From NCBI GenBank assembly GCA_946636615.1, contig CAMPBE010000010.1:1-36759 (forward strand): DNA of 36,759 nt, in the 5' to 3' direction. Position 1 is the stretch's first letter, and every line of letters starts with the position of its first letter. Source of the DNA: an uncultured bacterium (GTDB lineage: Bacteria > Cyanobacteriota > Vampirovibrionia > Gastranaerophilales > Gastranaerophilaceae). The notes beneath the pieces are model-generated. The model was not told the DNA's origin and ran no database searches. It saw only the letters and a list, made by a program, of their open reading frames with translations. Below are positions 25,403 to 33,478 of this stretch, one piece after another. The position numbers and the translations under genes were made by a program.

Positions 25403-25430
25403 TTGCACTTTTTTATTTACGTGTTATCAT
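25403..25430 (+). promoter_or_regulatory. Candidate promoter of rpmE
   Basis: TTGCAC (25403-25408), a 16-base spacer and TATCAT (25425-25430), about 55 bases before the rpmE start codon. Moderate match. Confidence 0.4.
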
Positions 25431-25484
25431 ATATTTAGTCGAAATTAATCAAGTTTGGAATCTTGAAAAGAAAGAGGTAAAGAA

Positions 25485-25688
25485 ATGAAAGAAGGAATAC
25501 ATCCGGATTATAAGAAAACCGTAATCAAATGTGTATGCGGTAACGAAATTGAAACAGGATCTGTAAACGACAATATTACAGTTGAAATTTGTAACAACTG
25601 CCACCCATTCTATACAGGTCAACAAAAAATCCTTGACTCAGAAGGTAGAGTTGAAAGATTTAACAAAAGATACGGAAAGAAAGCATAA
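25485..25688 (+). CDS. rpmE: 50S ribosomal protein L31, zinc-binding form
   Basis: A 67-aa protein that matches bacterial L31 throughout, with '[10 protein letters not shown]', 'CVCGN' (C16 and C18), '[10 protein letters not shown]' (C37, C40) and the C-terminal '[11 protein letters not shown]'. The four cysteines mark the zinc-containing form, so zinc supply may influence its use. AGAGG precedes the start. A terminator hairpin follows 30 bases after the stop. Confidence 0.97.
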   Translation: MKEGIHPDYKKTVIKCVCGNEIETGSVNDNITVEICNNCHPFYTGQQKILDSEGRVERFNKRYGKKA

Positions 25689-25718
25689 GTTTTCTTTTGT
25701 TACAAAAATATTAAATAG

Positions 25719-25755
25719 TAGCCTGTTATATTTTAAACAGGCTATTATTTTTATA
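25719..25755 (+). terminator. Rho-independent terminator after rpmE
   Basis: TAGCCTGTT (25719-25727) pairs perfectly with AACAGGCTA (25736-25744) around an 8-base loop and is followed by a T-rich tract. The thyX ribosome-binding site begins only about 13 bases after it, so it acts either as a full terminator or as a partial read-through point for thyX. Confidence 0.85.
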
Positions 25756-25771
25756 TAAGGAGAGAGAACAC

Positions 25772-26467
25772 ATGGAAGGAAATAATAAACCTGTTGTCAA
25801 TTTAATTTCAAGACCGGAACATATGCTAAAGACTGTATACACAGCCTGCAGAACTTGTTATAGTGCGGATTACCCGATAAACATATATAACAGCACAGAT
25901 GATGAAGAAAAAATGTTAAAGCTAATTGAAAGAGTTGTTTCTTCCGGACACTATTCAACAATTGAGCATATACAAATAAGCTTTGCGATTTCCAATGTAT
26001 CAAGAGCTTGCACTCACCAATTGGTAAGACACAGGCATATGTCATTCTCTCAAAAATCTCAAAGATACGTAAAGGAAAAGGGGCAGTTTGATTATATCAT
26101 TCCGCCGACTATTGACAAAAACCCCGATATGAAAAAAAAGTTTGAAAAATTTATGGAACAAATATCAAATCAATATCAGGAATTTGTTGAAGCAGGTATT
26201 CCGGCAGAAGATGCCAGATTTGTTCTTCCGAATGCTGCGGCAAGTTCAATGGTTGTTAGTATGAACTTAAGAGAATTAATCCACGTTGCAAACTTGAGAT
26301 TGTGTTCTCGTGCACAATATGAAATCAGAACATTAGTAAAAATGATGTGTGAAGAATTGGCAAAAGTTGAGCCCTGGTTAAAACCATATCTTGTACCAAA
26401 ATGTGAAAGATTAGGTTTTTGCGATGAAGACAAATCTTGCGGCAGAATGCCAAAGTTAGGTGAGTAA
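25772..26467 (+). CDS. thyX: Flavin-dependent thymidylate synthase
   Basis: A 231-aa enzyme that makes dTMP from dUMP with FAD and methylene-THF. The signature R-H-R-x-x-S-x-x-x-x-S-x-R is present as 'RHRHMSFSQKSQRY'. Length matches ThyX (about 220-250). It is unrelated to ThyA and typical of organisms that lack ThyA. A strong AAGGAGAG site precedes the ATG. The antiporter gene starts at the very next base after its stop. Confidence 0.97.
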   Translation: MEGNNKPVVNLISRPEHMLKTVYTACRTCYSADYPINIYNSTDDEEKMLKLIERVVSSGHYSTIEHIQISFAISNVSRACTHQLVRHRHMSFSQKSQRYVKEKGQFDYIIPPTIDKNPDMKKKFEKFMEQISNQYQEFVEAGIPAEDARFVLPNAAASSMVVSMNLRELIHVANLRLCSRAQYEIRTLVKMMCEELAKVEPWLKPYLVPKCERLGFCDEDKSCGRMPKLGE

Positions 26468-27769
26468 TTGGAAATTCTGTTTAATCCTATAATTATATCA
26501 GTAATATTACTTTGTACTTTGTGCTTATTTAGAGTAAACGTTTTACTTGCGTTAATTATTTCAGCAATAGTTGCAGGAAAAATTGCAGGTATGCATGCAA
26601 ACCAAATAATGGACGTTTTTATAGGTGGGATGGGACAAAATAGTGAGACTGCACTTAGTTATATTTTGCTCGGGACTTTTGCTGCTGCCATGGCACACAC
26701 AGGTTTAGCCGATGTTTTAGCAAAAAGAATCGCACTATTAGTTAAAAGCAACAAATTTATTTTACTTTTAATTTTAACATTGCTTGCTTGTGCTTCACAA
26801 AACCTCATTCCTGTTCACATTGCATTTATCCCCGTAATCATTCCACCGTTGCTATCTGTAATTAATAAGCTAAAACTTGACCGCAGAGCTGTGGCATGCG
26901 CTCTGTGCTTTGGCTTAGTTACTCCTTATATTATATTTCCTGCAGGATTTGGGTTAATTTTTCAAAGATTGCTTGCTGATAATATGACAATCAACGGGAT
27001 GAATGTTTCAGTTGATGATGTTTGGAAAAGCGTTTGGATATTGGGGATAGGCTTGTTTTTAGGTCTATTATGGGCAATATTTGTATCCTATAGGAAACCC
27101 AGAGAATATGAAGACATTAAATTTAGAGAGGTAAAAAGGCGTTCTTTAAGATTAACAGGAAGTCATTATATAACTCTTTTGGCGGCAATGGCGACTCTTG
27201 GCGTTCAACTTTGGACAAAATCTTTACCTTTGGGTGCTATGATTGGTTTGGCAATTATATTCGGGACACGAACTATTGATACAGAAAAAATGGATACGCT
27301 AATCAATGAAGGCATTGGTTTAATGGGATATGTTGCTTTTGTAATGCTCGTCGCTGCAGGATTTGCTGGCGTATTAAAATCAACAGGCAGCATTGATGTC
27401 CTCGTCAATGGACTAATTCCTTTTATGATGGGATCAAAAATTATTGCAACTGTTTTAATGCTTATTGTAGGCTTGTTTATAACAATAGGAATTGGTACGT
27501 CGTTTGGAACAATTCCTATTTTAGCTGTTTTATTTGTCCCAATATTTATAAACCTTCAATTTAATCCTATGGAAGCAATTGTTGTATTTGCCGCAGCTGC
27601 GGCTTTAGGAGATGCAGGTTCACCTGCATCGGGAACAACATTGGGACCAACTCAAGGGCTTAATATAGACGGACAACATGAACACGTAAAAGATACCTGT
27701 ATTCCAACATTTTTACATTACAATATTCCTTTGATTTTGTTTGCAATTTTGGCTGTGATAATATTCTAA
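26468..27769 (+). CDS. Na+/H+ antiporter family transporter
   Basis: A 433-aa integral membrane protein with about 11 spans. The central 'TLLACASQNLIPVHIAFIPVIIPPLL' and the C-terminal 'GDAGSPASGTTLGPTQGL' match the NhaC-related antiporter group (YuiF-like), which has a short N-terminal domain of its own. Exchange of Na+ for H+ is inferred from family; some relatives carry organic acids. It starts at a TTG directly after the thyX stop with AGGTGAG upstream, so its translation is linked to thyX. A terminator follows. Confidence 0.85.
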   Translation: MEILFNPIIISVILLCTLCLFRVNVLLALIISAIVAGKIAGMHANQIMDVFIGGMGQNSETALSYILLGTFAAAMAHTGLADVLAKRIALLVKSNKFILLLILTLLACASQNLIPVHIAFIPVIIPPLLSVINKLKLDRRAVACALCFGLVTPYIIFPAGFGLIFQRLLADNMTINGMNVSVDDVWKSVWILGIGLFLGLLWAIFVSYRKPREYEDIKFREVKRRSLRLTGSHYITLLAAMATLGVQLWTKSLPLGAMIGLAIIFGTRTIDTEKMDTLINEGIGLMGYVAFVMLVAAGFAGVLKSTGSIDVLVNGLIPFMMGSKIIATVLMLIVGLFITIGIGTSFGTIPILAVLFVPIFINLQFNPMEAIVVFAAAAALGDAGSPASGTTLGPTQGLNIDGQHEHVKDTCIPTFLHYNIPLILFAILAVIIF

Positions 27770-27786
27770 ATAGTTTACCATAATAA

Positions 27787-27820
27787 AATTAAAAGGAGAC
27801 CATATAGCCTCCTTTTAATT
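27787..27820. terminator. Bidirectional terminator between antiporter and tRNA genes
   Basis: A perfect 12-bp stem (AATTAAAAGGAG at 27787-27798 with CTCCTTTTAATT at 27809-27820), loop of 10 bases, A/T-rich flanks on both strands. It can end the plus-strand antiporter transcript and the minus-strand tRNA transcript. Confidence 0.8.
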
Positions 27821-27896
27821 TGGCCCCGGCGCGATTCGAACGCGCGACAGACAAGGTTTAGGAAACCTCCGCTCTATCCTGCTGAGCTACGAAGCC
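27821..27896 (-). tRNA. tRNA-Arg (anticodon CCT)
   Basis: A 76-base cloverleaf on the minus strand. The acceptor GGCTTCG pairs with CGGGGCC (two G-T pairs), the D arm is GCTC/GAGC, the anticodon arm GAGGT/ACCTT encloses TTCCTAA (anticodon CCT, codon AGG), and the T arm GCGCG/CGCGC encloses TTCGAAT. Discriminator A. No encoded CCA. Confidence 0.95.
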
Positions 27897-27926
27897 GTAT
27901 TTTAATTATAACACAAAATATAAATT

Positions 27927-28000
27927 TATGCCCGATGGGATTCAAACCCATGACCTTTTCCTTCGGAGGGAAACACTCTATTCAGCTGAGCTACGGGCAC
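27927..28000 (-). tRNA. tRNA-Arg (anticodon CCG)
   Basis: A 74-base cloverleaf on the minus strand. The acceptor GTGCCCG pairs with CGGGCAT (G1-U72 wobble), the anticodon stem TTTCC/GGAAA encloses CTCCGAA (anticodon CCG, codon CGG), and the T arm ATGGG/CCCAT encloses TTTGAAT. Discriminator A, no encoded CCA. Its 5' end lies four bases from the stop codon of the LCP gene, so it is probably cut from the same transcript. Confidence 0.95.
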
Positions 28001-28004
28001 AAAA

Positions 28005-29324
28005 CTAATTATCGGAAATTATTATTGTAAAATCAGTTTCTCCGCAATAATAATTTACAGGATCATATACAAACTGTAGTCCACCAATATTTTCGACTTT
28101 TTTGGAAAGCCAATTGTAGTAATCATTTGTAACCTTGTTACTATGAGCTACAAACTGTGAATGGGTTTTGCTAAGTATTCCTGTACATTTTACATTTATA
28201 TTAGCAGTTTTTAATGCATTTTCAACAATTTTTATAGAATTATTGTTAGAACCCATTATTCCTGCATTAAACACCATAGTTTCATCTAAATGTTCTTTAT
28301 CCCTATAAATTATCCTATTAACAACTTCTTGAGTCTTTTCAGGATCAAGAATCCAATAACTAATATAACCCTTTTGATTTGGAGAACCGGGTAAAGTTGC
28401 TATTTCAATTTTATCCATATCAACATGTTTTAATAAAGCTGCATATTGTGACATTTCATAAAAAGACATGTCCGTTTTAACATATTTTTTAGCAACTGAA
28501 ATTATATCCGGTATTTTTGTAATAGTAGAAGGTTGCTTAATTTTTGATAAAAGACTTCTTAATAACCACTGCTGGCGATGAGTTCGACCAATATCACCTA
28601 ATGCATCATGTCTAAATCTCAGATACTCAACAGCTTGTTGTCCATCTAAATGATGCTCGCCTTTTGTGAAATTAATATGCAAATGACCGGAATAATCATT
28701 ATAATGCATAGGCTTTTCGACATATATGTCAATACCATCCATAGCATCAACAATTTCTTTTACAGCTTTGTCATGTACCATAACATACCTGTCAACATGA
28801 ACCCCTAAAGTATCTTCAATAGTCCTTTTAGCCATTTCAATTCCGCCTATAGCATGAGCCGCATTAATTTTATTTACGCCATTGTTACTCGGCAAATAAA
28901 CTTTACTGTCACGAGGAATAGAAAGCGCATTGACGGATTTATTTCTTGGATCAATATTTATAAGAATTATTGTATCAGTTCTCGTACCTGACCACAGATC
29001 ATCAGGATTTTCACTTGCATCTACTCCTAAAAACAATATATTTTGTCGTCTTAAACCAAACGGAAGAACAAAATCTGCATGTTCTTTATTAGGATTATTT
29101 TGAGTTAATTTATTTACAACTTTTGTAATAAATGCATCTTTCCCAAAAGTTTCGACAAAAAAGCTATTATTATTAGATAACACAAGCGCTGCAAAAATTA
29201 ATCCAAAAAATACAATTAACACACCAATAAAAACTTTTGCAAAAGAACTTGATTCTTCTCTTGTCTCTTGCATATGTCTAACAAATGCTGCAGATCTTTC
29301 TCTTCTTGTTGTTTTATTTGTCAT
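28005..29324 (-). CDS. LytR-CpsA-Psr (LCP) family protein
   Basis: A 439-aa membrane-anchored enzyme of the LCP family, which transfers undecaprenyl-linked glycopolymers to the cell wall. Cytoplasmic start (1-28), one membrane span (about 30-50), then the LCP domain (about 90-275) with 'LGVDASE', '[12 protein letters not shown]', 'SIPRDS', '[10 protein letters not shown]' and '[16 protein letters not shown]', the conserved Arg and Asp of the pyrophosphate-lipid site. A LytR C-terminal-type domain follows (about 345-435). AAAGGA precedes the start. It follows mgtE by 11 bases and precedes the tRNA-Arg(CCG). Confidence 0.95.
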   Translation of the reverse strand: MTNKTTRRERSAAFVRHMQETREESSSFAKVFIGVLIVFFGLIFAALVLSNNNSFFVETFGKDAFITKVVNKLTQNNPNKEHADFVLPFGLRRQNILFLGVDASENPDDLWSGTRTDTIILINIDPRNKSVNALSIPRDSKVYLPSNNGVNKINAAHAIGGIEMAKRTIEDTLGVHVDRYVMVHDKAVKEIVDAMDGIDIYVEKPMHYNDYSGHLHINFTKGEHHLDGQQAVEYLRFRHDALGDIGRTHRQQWLLRSLLSKIKQPSTITKIPDIISVAKKYVKTDMSFYEMSQYAALLKHVDMDKIEIATLPGSPNQKGYISYWILDPEKTQEVVNRIIYRDKEHLDETMVFNAGIMGSNNNSIKIVENALKTANINVKCTGILSKTHSQFVAHSNKVTNDYYNWLSKKVENIGGLQFVYDPVNYYCGETDFTIIISDN

Positions 29325-29335
29325 AATTTAATCCT

Positions 29336-30700
29336 TTAAATAACTTTTACCAAATAGGTTGAAACAAGCGTAAAATATATTGCCAAACCTAAAACGTCAA
29401 TTGTTGTAGCAATTACAGGTCCTGATGCTACAGCAGGATCTACTTTCATTGCTTTTAAAGCAAACGGTGTAAATGTACCAATTATTGTTGCCATTGTCAT
29501 ATTAATAGCCATCGCTAAGCCTACAATAGCTCCAAGTTCAATATTATGTTGCCATCCCCAGGTCACGCCGGTAACCAGCAGGCCAAAGAAAGAACCTATA
29601 GCTAAACCTATAAATGTTTCTCTCATAATGTAATGAAACGCCGAGCTAAGTGTCACCTGACCCGTAGACAAACCTCTAACCATAAGCGTTATACTTTGAG
29701 TTCCGATATTACCGCCAAGGCCGGCCAATAACGGCATAAATATAGCAACAACCGGTAATATATCAATTGTGTGATTAAAGTGATTACTTACATTTACAGC
29801 AATAAACTCTCCGATCAATGTTATAAATAACCACGGCGTTCTTGCTCTTATTGCATTAAATATATTACCTGACAAAATTTCATCTTCATCAACAACTTCG
29901 GTTGAAATACCTGATGATTGGTAGATTTCTTCTGTAGTTTCTTCTTCAAACAAATCATGCACATCATCCCAAGTAATCATTCCCTTTAATCTATTATAAA
30001 GGTCTACAACAGGAAGGGCATTATACTGGTATTTCATAAATTCATCAATGATATAATCGCTGTAATCATCAACATGCAATTTTACTATATCCGAAATCAT
30101 TATATCTTCAACTTTTTGAGTAATTGGAGAAGTCAAAAGTTTTCTGAGCGACACAACACCCAACAGATGATTTTGTTTATCAGTAACATATACGTAATAA
30201 AGCTCCATATTATCCTGTTCAGCCTTAATTCTTATATGATTTAAAACATCTTGTACACTCATATCAGAATTAACAGTCAAAACAACAGGGTTCATAATAC
30301 CACCTGCAGTATTTTCGTTATATGTTAATAGTTCTCTGACTTCTTCGGAAAACTTGTGAGGCAACTTATCTAAATATGTTTCACTTTCATCTTCTTCCAT
30401 ATCGCCCAAAACGTCTGCAGCGGCGTCGTGCGGCAATTGAGTAAGAATTTGAGATGCATGATTTTCATCAATATCGCTTAACAACTCAACCTGCATAGGT
30501 GCAGGCAAATATTCCATTAAATCAGCAGCTTTTTCTAAATCAAGAAGTTTAAAGCATTGGAGTCTTTCTTCAGGCTTTAATTCTTGAAAAATATCAGCCA
30601 AATCAGCAACGTGATAACTGTTCAACTCGTCTTTTAGTTGATTCAGTGTTTCATCATCCATCTTTTCTCTAATTCTGTCGATTATATTTTCGATATTCAT
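29336..30700 (-). CDS. mgtE: Magnesium transporter MgtE
   Basis: A 454-aa Mg2+ channel. N-domain of helical repeats (about 1-130), CBS pair (about 135-255) that senses cytoplasmic Mg2+, a connecting helix, and five membrane spans (about 275-454) containing 'GGNIGTQSITLMVRGL', the conserved pore stretch. Full length. It has no Shine-Dalgarno. A TATAAT box is exactly six bases before the ATG, so the message may be leaderless, leaving no room for an M-box riboswitch. Confidence 0.95.
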   Translation of the reverse strand: MNIENIIDRIREKMDDETLNQLKDELNSYHVADLADIFQELKPEERLQCFKLLDLEKAADLMEYLPAPMQVELLSDIDENHASQILTQLPHDAAADVLGDMEEDESETYLDKLPHKFSEEVRELLTYNENTAGGIMNPVVLTVNSDMSVQDVLNHIRIKAEQDNMELYYVYVTDKQNHLLGVVSLRKLLTSPITQKVEDIMISDIVKLHVDDYSDYIIDEFMKYQYNALPVVDLYNRLKGMITWDDVHDLFEEETTEEIYQSSGISTEVVDEDEILSGNIFNAIRARTPWLFITLIGEFIAVNVSNHFNHTIDILPVVAIFMPLLAGLGGNIGTQSITLMVRGLSTGQVTLSSAFHYIMRETFIGLAIGSFFGLLVTGVTWGWQHNIELGAIVGLAMAINMTMATIIGTFTPFALKAMKVDPAVASGPVIATTIDVLGLAIYFTLVSTYLVKVI

Positions 30701-30706
30701 AAATAT

Positions 30707-30712
30707 ATTATA
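30707..30712 (-). promoter_or_regulatory. Candidate leaderless -10 box of mgtE
   Basis: TATAAT on the minus strand, then six bases and the mgtE ATG. The -35 region (ATGTGA at an 18-base spacing) is weak. Confidence 0.4.
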
Positions 30713-30774
30713 TTACAAACATTATATTTCTCACATAATATGTTTGTAGTAGAATAACAATACAGGAGAGAATT

Positions 30775-32517
30775 ATGATAAAAGATTATTTTATAAACAG
30801 TATTGAAAAAGCAATTGATTTAGCAATTAAAAATAGTAAATTGGGACAAATGACAGAATACACTAAAGGAACTCTCGTTGCAGAAAGACCGAAAAACGCA
30901 GATTTTGGTGATTTTGCCGTTAATGTATCATCACTTGCCAGATTGGCAAAGATTGCACCACCACAAATTGCAAATAATATTATAGAATTTGTTGAAAAAG
31001 AAGATAATGAGTACAGTTGTGTTGGCGGTTTTATTAATTTTAAAGCAGGGAAAAAGCTTTTATCCTCTTTGGTTGAGGAAATTTTCAATAAAAATAATGA
31101 GTTTGGAAAACCTGAAAATGTTCAAACAGAAAAAATAATTTTGGAATATATTTCTGCCAATCCGACAGGACCATTTCACATAGGACACGGAAGATGGGCT
31201 GCAATGGGTTCTGTTTTGGCAAACTTATTAAAATTTTACGGACACGAGGTGTATCAAGAATTCTATATTAATGATGCCGGCTCTCAAATCCAAAAACTCG
31301 GTCGTTCTTTAGCCATAAGAATAAGACAAGAATTAGGTGAAAATGTAGATTTCCCGACAGATGAAGAAGAAAGAAAGAACTATTATCCGGGAGATTATTT
31401 AATTCCTGTTGCAAAAGATTTTATTAAAAAGAATAATGAGATTCTTCGCTCCGCTCAGAATGACGTAAGCAAAATAGAACTTTCAACCTTCTGTGATTTT
31501 GCAAAAGAATATGAAGAAAAAGTTCAAAGAGAATTATTGGACAAATTGAGAGTAAAATTTGATAATTTTTATTCTGAATTGACTTTGCACAATTCAGGAA
31601 AAGTAGCTCATTACATTCAAAAACTTGTTGATTCAGGCAAGATTTATGAAAAAGATGGGGCAACTTGGTTTAAATCATCTGAATATGGTGACGATCAAGA
31701 CAGAGTAATCAAAAAAGTCGATGGTTCAAACACATACTTAACAGCAGATATTGCTTACCACGCAGATAAGCTTGAACGTGGATTTGACAGAATGATTGAT
31801 ATATGGGGTGCTGATCATCACGGTTATGTAGCAAGAGTAAAGGCTTCTTTAGAGGCTTTGGGGTACAATCCTGATAAGTTGGAAGTATTGCTCGGTCAAT
31901 TAGTAAATCTTGTAATTAACGGGAACGAAGTCAGAATGGGCAAACGTAAAAATATGGTTACTCTGGAAGATTTAGTTGATGAAGTCGGTGTTGATGCTAC
32001 AAGATTCTGGATGTCAATGAGAAATATTGATACGACACTTGATTTTGATATTGAACTTGCAAAAACTAACAGTGACGAAAATCCCGTATTTTACGTTCAA
32101 TATGCTCACGCAAGAGCTTGTTCAATATTGAGAAATGCAGTTAATGAAAAACTTAATACAGAAACAGGCGAAAAATTTCCTGCACCTATGAGCGAAGAAG
32201 AATTAAATGCTTTATTCAGCAATTTTAATTCAACTTTAGTCCTTCCGACAATCGATACGGCAAGAAAACTAATATTAAAACTTGAAGAATACAAATCTGT
32301 GATAAAGAATTCGGCAGAACAAAGACAAGTTTATACAATTTGCAGATATGTTCAGGAATTGGCAAGCGAATTTCATTCATTCTACAACGCAAACCGTGTA
32401 ATTTCTGATGATAAAGAAATGATGAGAGCAAGACTTTCACTTGTTTGGGCTGTAAAAACTGTTCTTAGAAACGCATTAGAAGATATATTATCAGTTAGTG
32501 CACCTGAAAGAATGTAG
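30775..32517 (+). CDS. argS: Arginyl-tRNA synthetase
   Basis: A 580-aa class I synthetase that charges tRNA-Arg. 'ANPTGPFHIGHGRWAAMG' holds the HIGH motif, 'MGKRKNMVTLEDL' replaces KMSKS as usual in ArgS, and the C-terminal anticodon-binding domain ends 'SAPERM'. Full length. Codons at 31438-31465 come from a palindromic repeat read in frame as 'EILRSAQND', in the loop between 'IPVAKDFIKK' and the next helix, a variable part of ArgS. GGAG is well placed before the ATG. The 3' end overlaps the convergent dus gene by 23 bases. Confidence 0.97.
   Translation: MIKDYFINSIEKAIDLAIKNSKLGQMTEYTKGTLVAERPKNADFGDFAVNVSSLARLAKIAPPQIANNIIEFVEKEDNEYSCVGGFINFKAGKKLLSSLVEEIFNKNNEFGKPENVQTEKIILEYISANPTGPFHIGHGRWAAMGSVLANLLKFYGHEVYQEFYINDAGSQIQKLGRSLAIRIRQELGENVDFPTDEEERKNYYPGDYLIPVAKDFIKKNNEILRSAQNDVSKIELSTFCDFAKEYEEKVQRELLDKLRVKFDNFYSELTLHNSGKVAHYIQKLVDSGKIYEKDGATWFKSSEYGDDQDRVIKKVDGSNTYLTADIAYHADKLERGFDRMIDIWGADHHGYVARVKASLEALGYNPDKLEVLLGQLVNLVINGNEVRMGKRKNMVTLEDLVDEVGVDATRFWMSMRNIDTTLDFDIELAKTNSDENPVFYVQYAHARACSILRNAVNEKLNTETGEKFPAPMSEEELNALFSNFNSTLVLPTIDTARKLILKLEEYKSVIKNSAEQRQVYTICRYVQELASEFHSFYNANRVISDDKEMMRARLSLVWAVKTVLRNALEDILSVSAPERM
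31438..31465 (+). repeat. Palindromic repeat element inside argS
   Basis: GAGATTCTTCG, then CTCC, then GCTCAGAATGAC: the widespread element whose translation gives 'ILRSAQND' one way and 'SERSEES' the other. Its presence in frame within an essential gene resembles the in-frame palindromic elements described in Rickettsia. Related degenerate copies lie at 15012-15081. Confidence 0.75.
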
Positions 32518-33478
32518 TTTGAGAGAGAATATTATTTATCTGTTCAAGATTTTCCTCTAAAACAAGTTTTGAACGCAATTGTTTTGCATGCTCAAAACCG
32601 GATAAATAATAAGGATAAAATTTTCGCATAAATTTTATGCCAACATTTTCTCCTCGTAATTTAATTTCTTCATACAAGTGAGTTTTTAACATTTCAATCC
32701 TATCTTCCAACGGCGGAATTGGAATTCTTTCTCCTGTTTTTATAAAATGTACAATTCTTCCAATCAATGTCGGATCACCTAAAGCACCCCTGCCAATTGC
32801 AACACCGTCCGCACCTGAAAGTTCAAGGCATTTTATAGCATCTTCAATTGACGTAATATCACCGTTTGCAAAAACAGGAATATCAACATTTTCTTTCAAA
32901 ACTTTTATTTTTGACCAATCTGCTTGTCCGGAATACATTTGAGCACGAGTTCTTGCGTGTATCGTTATAAAATTCGCCCCTGCATCTTGCATAGCTTGCC
33001 CAAACTCAACATAATTCATTTCATCTGCAGTATAACCTAATCTAAATTTTACACTAACGGGTTTATCAGTTCCGTCTTTTACTGCCCTAACTAAATCGGC
33101 AGCAAGCTCAGGAGTACGCATTAATGCAGCCCCGTCTTGTCCTCCTACGACTTTTTTTACAGGACAGCCCATATTAATGTCAATCATATCCGCATATTGA
33201 GTTAAAAATTCTGCAGCTTGTTTCATCATATAAGGTTTGTGACCACTGATTTGATATGAAATTGGTGAGTGATTTTCATCACGCTTTAAAATTTCAACAC
33301 CACTTCTCCCGTTCAAAGTTTGTGCAAGATATTCTGAGCTAATCATCTCGGTTGTCAAAAGGCAATTTGGAGAATATTTCCTGACTAAACTCCTCAAAAC
33401 AAAATCAGTTATACCTGCCATTGGGGCAAGCGAAACTTTGCTTTGGATAAGAGTTTTTACAACATCATTATTTGACAT
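32495..33478 (-). CDS. dusB: tRNA-dihydrouridine synthase
   Basis: A 327-aa FMN enzyme that reduces uridines in the tRNA D-loop. 'LAPMAGITD', 'NMGCPVKKVVGGQDGAALM' with the catalytic Cys, 'ARTRAQMYSG' and 'GVAIGRGALGDP' are the family motifs, and the length fits DusB; DusB is chosen over other Dus by pattern only. The start is placed at 33478, shortening the overlap with the TPR gene to 11 bases; an ATG at 33493 is also open, and neither has a strong ribosome-binding site. The 3' end overlaps argS by 23 bases. Confidence 0.88.
   Translation of the reverse strand: MSNNDVVKTLIQSKVSLAPMAGITDFVLRSLVRKYSPNCLLTTEMISSEYLAQTLNGRSGVEILKRDENHSPISYQISGHKPYMMKQAAEFLTQYADMIDINMGCPVKKVVGGQDGAALMRTPELAADLVRAVKDGTDKPVSVKFRLGYTADEMNYVEFGQAMQDAGANFITIHARTRAQMYSGQADWSKIKVLKENVDIPVFANGDITSIEDAIKCLELSGADGVAIGRGALGDPTLIGRIVHFIKTGERIPIPPLEDRIEMLKTHLYEEIKLRGENVGIKFMRKFYPYYLSGFEHAKQLRSKLVLEENLEQINNILSQTTFFQVH

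Noticed and set aside
30701-30774. M-box magnesium riboswitch before mgtE
   Set aside because: Only 74 bases separate mgtE from argS, too short for the motif, and the -10 box abuts the ATG.
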